This document shows, one piece after another, positions 1-10,071 of a stretch of 64,000 nt of DNA. Each line of letters opens with the position of its first letter. Position 1 is the first letter of the stretch. The translations under genes and the position numbers were made by a program. Origin of the DNA: Parietaria judaica (Eukaryota; Streptophyta; Magnoliopsida; Rosales; Urticaceae); contig OX940863.1 in NCBI GenBank assembly GCA_954871525.1, positions 43,014,501-43,078,500 of the forward strand, in the 5' to 3' direction. Below the pieces are notes generated by a model. It had not been told where the DNA came from. It did not search any database and saw only the letters and a list, made by a program, of their open reading frames with translations.

Positions 1-1
1 A

Positions 2-360
2 AGATATTTTAAACAAAAAATTAACTTAAAAATGCTTAATAATGTGTAATTTTATTACATTAACTTATTTTAATCCCTAAATTGCGAAGCACTATCTCCT
101 AATTTCTATATGAAGCCGAGAACGGGTTAAAATCTTTACCGAAAAGTGTTAAAAATTGGTTATCTTACGAGAACAAATACGATGCGTTCTTGATGAAATT
201 TGAGTTGCTAGACCTTCTTTAGGGTGGTATTATTATAAATTGGGTTAGTTTTGGCATCAAAAGTTTTTGGAGCTCTCTTAAAATCCAGTTTCAACAATTA
301 ATGCGTGCTAAAAAAAAACTGAGTCTTTTTCCCATTTTCCGAGAAAGAACCCTAATTAAA
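2..360 (+). repeat. A-type monomer, representative copy
   Basis: This 359-bp unit shows the A diagnostics: aaacaaaaaa near the start, aatccctaaattgcgaagc, tatgaagccgagaacggg, aaaatctttaccg, ttggttatctta, gagttgctagacc, tttttggagctc, aatccagtttc, aatgcgtgct, then an oligo-A run and cattttccgag. It differs from the next unit (B) at about one position in six or seven by eye. Variants along the array define subtypes. Subtype 'a' has attaaattaacc, cttatgagag and gttagtcttgg. Subtype 'b' has attaattttactt, cgaggacggg, ccgaaaaatg, acaatgcg, gatgtaatttg and gctagtcc. Confidence 0.95.
182..206 (+). other. Highly conserved monomer core (representative copy)
   Basis: The stretch from atgcgttcttgatg through aaatttgagtt is nearly unchanged between A and B and across all subtypes, apart from gatgtaatttg in the b subtype and rare single changes. 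A second conserved block, ggtggtattattataaattggg, begins about 25 bases downstream (224-245 here). The surrounding parts vary much more. These are candidate protein-binding or conversion-prone blocks. The function is inferred, not shown. Confidence 0.6.
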
Positions 361-712
361 CTATATTTTAAACAACAAATGAACTTCAAAATGCTTGATA
401 ATGTGTAATTGTATCCCATTTACTTATTTTAATACCTAAACAGCGAAGAGCTATCTCCTAGTTTCTATATCAAGCCGTTAATGGGTTAAAACATTAAACG
501 AAAAGTGTTAAAAATTGGATTTCTTACGAGACCAAATACAATGCGTTCTTGATGAAATTTGAGTTCCTAGACCTTGTTTAGGGTGGTATTATTATAAATT
601 GGGTTAGTTTTGGCATTGAAAGTTTTTCGAGCTCTCTTAAAATCTAGTTTCAACAATTAACGCGTCCTCCAAAAGTCTTTTTCCCATTTTACGCGAAAGA
701 ACTCTTATTAAA
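361..712 (+). repeat. B-type monomer, representative copy (short 352-bp form)
   Basis: The B diagnostics are visible: aaacaacaaatg, aatacctaaaca(g/t)cgaag, tatcaagccgttaatggg, ttggatttcttac (ttggttttcttac in most copies), gagttcctagacc, gcattgaaag, tttttcgagctc, aatctagtttc, aacgcgtcctcc and cattttacgcg. This copy and the one at 1072-1423 are 352 bp. They lack about nine to ten bases of the oligo-A/ctgag stretch (tcctccaaaagtcttttt) that is present in the 361-362-bp B copies elsewhere. B alternates strictly with A except at the two hybrid monomers near 50.7 and 62.0 kb. Confidence 0.95.
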
Positions 713-1195
713 AGATATTTTAAACAAAAAATGAACTTAAAAATGCTTAATAATGTGTAATTTTATTACATTAACTTATTTTAATCCCTAAATTGCGAAG
801 CACTATCTCCTAATTTCTATATGAAGCCGAGAACGGGTTAAAATCTTTACCGAAAAGTGTTAAAAATTTGTTATCTTACGAGAACAAATACGATGCGTTC
901 TTGATGAAATTTGAGTTGCTAGACCTTCTTTAGGGTGGTATTATTATAATTTGGGTTAGTTTTGGCATTAAAAGTTTTTTTAGCTCTCTTAAAATCCAGT
1001 TTCAACAATTAATGCGTGCTAAAAAAAAACTGAGTCTTTTTCCCATTTTCCGAGAAAGAACCCTAATTAAACTATATTTTAAACAACAAATGAACTTCAA
1101 AATGCTTGATAATGTGTAATTGTATCCCATTTACTTATTTTAATACCTAAACAGCGAAGAGCTATCTCCTAGTTTCTATATCAAGCCGTTAATCG

Positions 1196-1210
1196 GTTAA
1201 AACTTTTAAC
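1196..1210 (+). repeat. Perfect 7-bp-arm dyad in B monomers (representative)
   Basis: gttaaaa-c-ttttaac is an inverted repeat with seven-base arms and a one-base centre. It recurs at the same place in nearly every B monomer, just after the aatgggtta motif. A monomers have ggttaaaatctttacc there, a weaker dyad with two mismatched positions. The earliest B (361-712) also lacks it (gttaaaacattaaac). Confidence 0.8.
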
Positions 1211-1423
1211 GAAAAGTGTTAAAAATTGGTTTTCTTACGAGAGCAAATACGAAGCGTTCTTGATGAAATTTTAGTTCCTAGACATTCTTTAGGGTGGTAT
1301 TATTATAAATTGGGTTAGTTTTGGCATTGACAGTTTTTCGAGCTATCTTAAAATCTAGTTTCAACAATTAACGCCTCCTCCAAAAGTCTTTTTCCCATTT
1401 TACGCGAAAGAACTCTAATTAAA

Positions 1424-2865
1424 AGATATTTTAAACAAAAAATGAACTAAAAAATGCTTAATAATGTGTAATTTTATTACATTAACTTAATTTAATCCCT
1501 AAATTGCGAAGCACTATCTCCTAGTTTCTATATGAAGCCGAGAATGGGTTAAAATCTTTACCGAAAAGTGTTAAAAATTGGTTATCTTACGAGAGCAAAT
1601 AAAATGCGTTCTTGATGAAATTTGAGTTGCTAGACCTTCTTTAGGGTGGTATTATTATAAATTGGGTTAGTTTTGGCATAAAAAGTTTTTGGAGCTCTCT
1701 TAACATCCTGTTTCAACAATTAATGCGTGCATCAAAAAAAACTGAGTCTTTTTCCCATTTTCCGAGAAAGAACCCTAGTTAAACAATATTTTAAACAACA
1801 AATGAACTTAAAAAATTTTAATCATGTGTAATTGTATCACATTTACTTATTTCAATACCTAAACATCGAAGAGCTGTCTCCTAGTTTTTATATCAAGCCG
1901 TTAATGGGTTAAAACTTTTAACGAAAAGTGTTAAAAATTGGTTTTCTTACGAGAGCTAATACGATGCGTTCTTGATGAAATTTGAGATCCTAGACCTTCT
2001 TTATGGTGGTATTATTATAAATTGGGTTTGTTTTGGCATTGAAAGTTTTTCGAGCTCTTTTAAAATCTAGTTTCAACAATTAACGCGTCCTCCAAAAAAA
2101 AACTGAGTCTTTTTCCCATTTTACACGAAAGAACTCTAATTAAAAGATATTTTAAACAAAAAATGAACTTAAAACTGCTTAATAATGTGTAATTTTATTA
2201 AATTAACCTATTTTAATCCCTAAATTGCGAAGCACTATCTCCTAGTTTCTATATGAAGCCGAGAACGGGTTAAAATCTTTACCGAAAAGTGTTAAAAATT
2301 GGTTATCTTATGAGAGCAAATACGATGCGTTCTTGATGAAATTTGAGTTGCTAGACCTTCTTTAGGGTGGTATTATTATAAATTGCGTTAGTCTTGGCAT
2401 TAAAAGTTTTTGGAGCTCTCTTAAAATCCAGTTTCAACAATTAATGCGTGCTCCAAAAAAAACTGAGTCTTTTTCCCATTTTCCGAGAAAGAACCCTAGT
2501 TAAACGATATTTTAAACAACAAATGAACTTAAAAAATTTTAATCATGTGTAATTGTATCACATTTACTTATTTTAATACCTAAACATCGAAGAGCTGTCT
2601 CCTAGTTTCTATATCAAGCCGTTAATGGGTTAAAACTTTTAACGAAAACTGTTAAAAATTTGTTTTCTTACGAGAGTTAATACGATGCGTTCTTGATGAA
2701 ATTTGAATTCCTAGACCTTCTTTATGGTGGTATTATTATAAATTGGGTTTGTTTTGGCATTGAAAGTTTTTCGAGCTCTCTTAAAATCTAGTTTCAACAA
2801 TTAACGCGTCCTCCAAAAAAAAACTTAGTCTTTTTCCCATTTTACAGGAAAGAACTCTAATTAAA
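1424..2865 (+). repeat. Two transitional 721-bp dimers
   Basis: Dimers 1424-2144 and 2145-2865 have full-length B monomers (starting near 1784 and 2506). These share an unusual B stretch, cttaaaaaattttaatcatg, not used farther right. The first A still has aacttaatttaatccc, whereas the second already carries the 'a' subtype changes (attaaattaacc, cttatgagag, gtcttgg). They bridge the left-edge type and the regular a/b alternation. Confidence 0.82.
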
Positions 2866-5800
2866 AGATATTTTAAACAAAAAATGAACTTAAAAATGCT
2901 TAATAATGTGTAATTTTATTAATTTTACTTATTTTAAACCCTAAATTGCGAAGCACTATCTCCTAGTTTCTATACGAAGCCGAGGACGGGTTAAAATCTT
3001 TACCAAAAAATGTTAAAAATTGGTTATCTTACGAGAGCAAATACAATGCGTTCTTGATGTAATTTGAGTTGCTAGTCCTTCTTTAGGGTGGTATTATTAT
3101 AAATTAGGTTAGTTTTGGCATTCAAAGTTTTTGGAGCTCTCTTAAAATCCAGTTTCAATAATTAATGCTTGCTCCAAAAAAAACTGAGTCTTTTTCCCAT
3201 TTTCCGAGAAAGAACTCTAGTTAAACGATATTTTAAACAACAAATGAACTTCAAAAATCATAATCATTTGTAATTGTTTCACATTTACTTATTTTAATAC
3301 CTAAACATCGAAGAGTTGTCTCCTAGTTTCTATATCAAGCCGTTAATGGGTTAAAACTTTTAACGAAAAGTGTTAAAAATTGGTTTTCTTACGAGAGCAA
3401 ATACGATGCGTTCTTGATGAAATTTGAGTTCCTAGACCTTTTTTATGGTGGTATTATTATAAATTGGGTTTGTTTTGGCATTGAAAGTTTTTCGAGCTCT
3501 CTTAAAATCTAGTTTCAACAATTAACGCGTCCTCCAAAAAAAAACTGAGTCTTTTTCCCATTTTACACGAAAGAACTCTAATTAAAAGATATTTTAAACA
3601 AAAAATGAACTTAAAAATGCTTAATAATGTGTAATTTTATTAAATTAACCTATTTTAATCCCTAAATTGCGAAGCACTATCTCCTAGTTTCTATATGAAG
3701 CCGAGAACGGGTTAAAATCTTTACCGAAAAGTGTTAAAAATTGGTTATCTTATGAGAGCAAATACGATGCGTTCTTGATGAAATTTGAGTTGCTAGACCT
3801 TCTTTAGGGTGGTATTATTATAAATTGGGTTAGTCTTGGCATTAAAAGTTTTTGGAGCTCTCTTAAAATCCAGTTTCAACAATTAATGCGTGCTCCAAAA
3901 AAAACTGAGTCTTTTTCCCATTTTCCGAGAAAGAACCCCAATTAAATGATATTTTAAACAACAAATGAACTTCAAAATGCTTAATAAGGTGTAATTATAT
4001 CACATTTACTTATTTTAATACCTAAACAGCGAAGAGTTGTCTCCTAGTTTCTATATCAAGCCGTTAATGGGTTAAAACTTTTAACGAAAAGTGTCAAAAA
4101 TTGGTTTTCTTACGAGAGCTAATACGATGCGTTCTTGATGAAATTTGAGTTCCTAGACCTTCTTTATGGTGGTATTATTATAAAGTGGGTTTGTTTTGGC
4201 ATTGAAAGTTTTTCGAGCTCTCTTAAAATCTAGTTTCAACAATTAACGCGTCCTCCAAAAAAAAACTGAGTCTTTTTCCCATTTTACACGAAAGAACTCT
4301 AATTAAAAGATATTTGAAACAAAAAATGAACTTAAAAATGCTTAATAATGTGTAATTTTATTAATTTTACTTATTTTAATCCCTAAATTGCGAAGCAATA
4401 TCTCCTACTTTCTATACGAAGCCGAGGACGGGTTAAAATCTTTACCGAAAAATGTTAAAAATTGGTTATCTTACGAGAGCAAATACAATGAGTTTTTGAT
4501 GTAATTTGAGTTGCTAGTCCTTCTTTAGGGTGGTATTATTATAAATTGGGTTAGTTTTGGCATTCAAAGTTTTTGGAGCTCTCTTAAAATCCAGTTTCAA
4601 CAATTAATGCGTGCTCCAAAAAAAACTAAGTCTTTTTCCCATTTTCCGAGAAAGAACCCTAGTTAAACGATACTTTAAACAACAAATGAACTTCAAAAAT
4701 CTTAAACATTTGTAATTGTATCACATTTACTTATTTTAATACCTAAACATCGAAGAGCTGTCTCCTAGTTTCTATATCAAGCCGTTAATGGGTTAAAACT
4801 TTTAACGAAAAGTGTTAAAAATTGGTTTTCTTACGAGAGCAAATACGATGCGTTCTTGATGAAATTTGAGTCCCTAGACCTTTTTTATGGTGGTATTATT
4901 ATAAATTGGGTTTGTTTTGGCATTGAAAGTTTTTCGAGCTCTCTTAAAATCTAGTTTCAACAATTAACGCGTCCTTCAAAAAAAAATGAGTCTTTTTCCC
5001 ATTTTACACGAAAGAACTCTAATTAAAAGATATTTTAAACAAAAAATGAACTTAAAAATGCTTAATAATGTGTAATTTTATTAAATTAACCTATTTTAGA
5101 CCCTAAATTGCGAAGCACTATCTCCTAGTTTCTACATGAAGCCGAGAACGGGTTAAAATCTTTACCGAAAAGTGTTAAAAATTGGTTATCTTATGAGAGC
5201 AAATACGATGCAATCTTGATGAAATTTGAGTTGCTAGACATTCTTTAGGGTGGTATTATTATAAATTGGGTTAGTCTTGGCATTAAAAGTTTTTGGAGCT
5301 CTCTTAAAATCCAGTTTCAACAATCAATGCGTGCTCCAAAAAAAACTGAGTCTTTTTCCCATTTTCCTAGAAAGAACCCCAATTAAATGATATTTTAAAC
5401 AACAAATGAACTTCAAAATGCTTAATAAGGTGTAATTGTATCACATTTACTTATTTTAATACCTAAACAGCGAAGAGTTGTCTCCTAGTTTCTATATCAA
5501 GCCGTTAATGGGTTAAAACTTTTAACGAAAAGTGTTAAAAATTGGTTTTCTTACGAGAGCTAATACGATGCGTTCTTGATGAAATTTGAGTTCCTAGACC
5601 TTCTTTATGGTGGTATTATTATAAATTGGGTTTGTTTTGGCATTGAATGTTTTTCGAGCTCTCTTAAAATCTAGTTTCAACAATTAACGCGTCCTCCAAA
5701 AAAAAACTGAGTCTTTTTCCCATTTTACATGAAAGAACTCTAATTAAAAGATATTTTAAACAAAAAATGAACTTAAAAATGCTTAATAATGTGTAATTTT

Positions 5801-6468
5801 ATTAATTTTACTTATTTTAATCCCTAAATTGCGAAGCACTATCTCCTAGTTTCTATACGAAGCCGAGGACGGGTTAAAATCTTTACCGAAAAATGTTAAA
5901 AATTGGTTATCTTACGAGAGCAAATACAATGCGTTCTTGATGTAATTTGAGTTGCTAGTCCTTATTTAGGGTGGTATTATTATAAATTGGGTTAGTTTTG
6001 GCATTCAAAGTTTTTGGAGCTCTCTTAAAATCCAGTTTCAACAATTAATGCGTGCTCCAAAAAAAACTGAGTCTTTTTCCCATTTTCCGAGAAAGAACCC
6101 TAGTTAAACAATATTTTAAACAACAAATGAACTTCAAAAATCTTAAACATTTGTAATTGTATCACATTTACTTATTTTAATACCTAAACATCGAAGAGCT
6201 GTCTCCTAGTTTCTATATCAAGCCGTTAATGGGTTAAAACATTTAACGAAAAGTGTTAAAAATTGGTTTTCTTACGAGAGCAAATACGATGCGTTCTTGA
6301 TGAAATTTGAGTCCCTAGACCTTTTTTATGGTGGTATTATTATAAATTGGGTTTGTTTTGGCATTGAAAGTTTTTCGAGCTCTCTTAAAATCTAGTTTCA
6401 ACAATTAACGCGTCCTCCAAAAAAAAATGACTCTTTTTCCCATTTTACACGAAAGAACTCTAATTAAA
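2866..6468 (+). repeat. Five-dimer block b-a-b-a-b; first copy of a 3.6-kb segment
   Basis: The dimers start at 2866 (b), 3587 (a), 4308 (b), 5028 (a) and 5749 (b). Private variants identify each one. 2866 has ttttaaaccc, taaattaggtt and aatgcttgctcc. 3587 has agtgtcaaaa and ataaagtggg. 4308 starts agatatttgaaac and has gcaatatctcctacttt. 5028 has gacattctttagg, caatcaatgcg and cattttcctag. The same variants in the same order recur at 13677-17266, about 10.8 kb downstream, so this is one copy of a larger duplication. Confidence 0.85.
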
Positions 6469-9400
6469 AGATATTTTAAACAAAAAATGAACTTAAAAAT
6501 GCTTAATGATGTGTAATTTTATTAATTTTACTTATTTTAATCCCTAAATTGCGAAGCTCTATCTCCTAGTTTCTATATGAAGCCGAGGACGGGTTAAAAT
6601 CTTTACCGAAAAATGTTAAAAATTGGTTATCTTACGAGAGCAAATACAATGCATTCTTGATGTAATTTGAGTTGCTAGTCCCTTTTTAGGGTGGTATTAT
6701 TATAAATTGGGTTAGTTTTGACATTCAAAGTTTTTGGAGCTCTCTTAAAATCCAGTTTACACAATTAATGCGTGCTCCAAAAAAAATTGAGTCTTTTTCC
6801 CATTTTCCGAGAAAGAACCCTAGTTAAACGATATTTTAAACAACAAATGAACTTCAAAAATCTTAATCATTCTAATTGTATCACATTTACTTATTTTAAT
6901 ACCTAAACATCGAAGAGCTGTCTTCTAGTTTCTATATCAAGCCGTTAATGGGTTAAAACTTTTAACGAAAAGTGTTAAAAATTGGTTTTCTTACGAGAGC
7001 AAATACGATGCGTTCTTAATGAAATTTGAGTTCCTAGACCTTTTTTATGGTGGTATTATTATAATTTGGGTTTTTTCTGGCATTGAAAGTTTTTCGAGCT
7101 CTCTTAAAATCTAGTTTCAACAATTAACGCGTCCTCCAAAAAAAAAACTGAGTCTTTTTCCCATTTTACACGAAAGAACTCTAATTAAAAGATATTTTAA
7201 ACAAAAAATGAACTTAAAAATGCTTAATAATGTGTAATTTTATTAAATTAACCTATTTTAATCCCTAAATTGCGAAGCACTATCTCCTAGTTTCTACATG
7301 AAGCCGAGAACGGGTTAAAATCTTTACCGAAAAGTGTTAAAAATTGGTTAACTTATGAGAGCAAATACGATGCGTTCTTGATGAAATTTGAGTTGCTACA
7401 CCTTCTTTAGGGTGGTATTATTATAAATTGGGTTATTCTTGGCATTAAAAGTTTTTGGAGCTCTCTTAAAATCCAGTTTCAACAATTAATGCGTGCTACA
7501 AAAAAACTGAGTCTTTTTCACATTTTCCGAGAAAGAACCCCAATTAAATGATATTTTAAACAACAAATGAACTTAAAAATGCTTAATAAGGTGTAATTGT
7601 ATCACATTTACTTATTTTAATACCTAAACAGCGAAGAGTTGTCTCCTAGTTTCTATATCAAGCCGTTAATGGGTTAAAACTTTTAACTAAAAGTGTTAAA
7701 AATTGGTTTTCTTACGAGAGCTAATACGATGCGTTCTGGATGAAATTTGAGTTCCTGGACCTTCTTTATGGTGGTATTATTATAAATTGGGTTTGTTTTG
7801 GCATTGAAAGTTTTTCGAGCTCTCTTAAAATCTAGTTTCAACAATTAACGCGTCCTCCAAAAAAAAACTGAGTCTTTTTCCCATTTTACACGAAAGAACT
7901 CTAATTAAAAGATATTTTAAACAAAAAATGAACTTAAAAATGCTTAATAATGTGTAATTTTATTAATTTTACTTATTTTAATCCCTAAATTGCGAAGCTC
8001 TATCTCCTAGTTTCTATACGAAGCCGAGGACGGGTTAAAATCTTTACCAAAAAATGTTAAAAATTGGTTATCTTACGAGAGCAAATACAATGCGTTCTTG
8101 ATGTAATTTGAGTTGCTAGTCCTTCTTTAGGGTGGTATTATTATAAATTGGGTTAGTTTTTGCATTCAAAGTTTTTGGAGCTCTCTTAAAATCCAGTTTC
8201 AACAATTAATGCGTGCTCCAAAAAAAACTGAGTCTTTTTCCCATTTTCCGAGAAAGAACCCTAGTTAAACGATATTTTAAACAACAAATGAACTTCAAAA
8301 ATCTTAATCATTCTAATTGTATCACATTTACTTATTTTAATACCTAAACATCGAAGAGCTGTCTTCTAGTTTCTATATCAAGCCGTTAATGGGTTAAAAC
8401 TTTTAACGAAAAGTGTTAAAAATTGGTTTTCTTACGAGAGCAAATACGATGCGTTCTTAATGAAATTTGAGTTCCTAGACCTTTTTTATGGTGGTATTAT
8501 TATAATTTGGGTTTTTTCTGGCATTGAAAGTTTTTCGAGCTCTCTTAAAATCTAGTTTCAACAATTAACGCGTCCTCCAAAAAAAAAACTGAGTCTTTTT
8601 CCCATTTTACACGAAAGAACTCTAATTAAAAGATATTTTAAACAAAAAATGAACATAAAAATGCTTAATAATGTGTAATTTTATTAAATTAACCTATTTT
8701 AATCCCTAAATTGCGAAGCACTATCTCCTAGTTTCTACATGAAGCCGAGAACGGGTTAAAATCTTTACCGAAAAGTGTTAAAAATTGGTTAACTTATGAG
8801 AGCAAATACGATGCGTTCTTGATGAAATTTGAGTTGCTACACCTTCTTTAGGGTGGTATTATTATAAATTGGGTTATTCTTGGCATTAAAAGTTTTTGGA
8901 GCTCTCTTAAAATCCAGTTTCAACAATTAATGCGTGCTACAAAAAAACTGAGTCTTTTTCACATTTTCCGAGAAAGAACCCCAATTAAATGATATTTTAA
9001 ACAACAAATGAACTTAAAAATGCTTAATAAGGTGTAATTGTATCACATTTACTTATTTTAATACCTAAACAGCGAAGAGTTGTCTCCTAGTTTCTATATC
9101 AAGCCGTTAATGGGTTAAAACTTTTAACTAAAAGTGTTAAAAATTGGTTTTCTTACGAGAGCTAATACGATGCGTTCTGGATGAAATTTGAGTTCCTGGA
9201 CCTTCTTTATGGTGGTATTATTATAAATTGGGTTTGTTTTGGCATTGAAAGTTTTTCGAGCTCTCTTAAAATCTAGTTTCAACAATTAACGCGTCCTCCA
9301 AAAAAAAACTGAGTCTTTTTCCCATTTTACACGAAAGAACTCTAATTAAAAGATATTTTAAACAAAAAATGAACTTAAAAATGCTTAATAATGTGTAATT

Positions 9401-10071
9401 TTATTAATTTTACTTATTTTAATCCCTAAATTGCGAAGCTCTATCTCCTAGTTTCTATACGAAGCCGAGGACGGGTTAAAATCTTTACCGAAAAATGTTA
9501 AAAATTAGTTATCTTACGAGAGCAAATACAATGCGTTCTTGATGTAATTTGAGTTGCTAGTCCTTCTTTAGGGTGGTATTATTATAAATTGGGTTAGTTT
9601 TTGCATTCTAAGTTTTTGGAGCTCTCTTAAAATCCAGTTTCAACAATTAATGCGTGCTCCAAAAAAAACTGAGTCTTTTTCCCATTTTCCGAGAAAGAAC
9701 CCTAGTTAAACGATATTTTAAACAACAAATGAACTTCAAAAATCTTAAACATTTGTAATTTTATCACATTTACTTATTTTAATACCTAAACATCGAAGAG
9801 CTGTCTCCTAGTTTCTATATCAAGCCGTTAATGGGTTAAAACTTTTAACGAAAAGTGTTAAAAATTGGTTTTCTTACGAGAGCAAATACGATGCGTTCTT
9901 GATGAAATTTGAGTCCCTAGACCTTTTTTATGGTGGTATTATTATAAATTGGGTTTGTTTTGGCATTGAAAGTTTTTCGAGCTCTCTTAAAATCTAGTTT
10001 CAACAATTAACGCGTCCTCCAAAAAAAAACTGAGTCTTTTTCCCATTTTACACGAAAGAACTCTAATTAAA
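6469..10071 (+). repeat. b-a-b-a-b block containing a 1,441-bp tandem duplication
   Basis: Segments 6829-8269 and 8270-9710 are near-identical tandem copies offset by 1,441 bp. Shared private variants are aatcattctaattg in B (6869 and 8310 area), ggttaacttatgag and gctacacc in A, gcgtgctaca, catttactt after aggtgtaattg, a-to-t changes giving acttttaactaaaag, gcgttctggatg, and gtttttgcattc. The b dimer at 6469 directly follows the b dimer at 5749, so the a/b alternation slips once here. Confidence 0.87.

Larger units (their letters stand above)
2..1423 (+). repeat. Two 711-bp A-B dimers of a diverged subtype
   Basis: Dimers 2-712 and 713-1423 are each 711 bp because their B halves share the same short deletion at the oligo-A tract. 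Their B copies read aatgcttgataatgtg and gtatcccattt, and most lack the atcg form of the atacctaaaca motif used later. The two dimers match each other better than anything to their right. They are therefore a local duplicate and probably the edge of a domain that continues beyond the window. Confidence 0.88.

Noticed and set aside
113..129. Possible CENP-B box around gccgagaacgggtt in A monomers
   Set aside because: Only the CGGG core agrees. The TTCG half and the central A of the box consensus are absent, and B monomers have aatgggtt instead.
218..228. tttaggg and gggtta motifs resembling telomere repeats
   Set aside because: They occur singly within each monomer and are never tandem, and they change to ttatggt in most B copies. 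This is chance similarity within the satellite.
8270..9710. Assembly duplication artefact rather than real tandem copies
   Set aside because: The copies differ at a few bases (for example aacataaaaatgc at 8643, and gcattctaag at 9604 against gcattcaaag at 8163). True duplication is more likely, although only reads can settle it.
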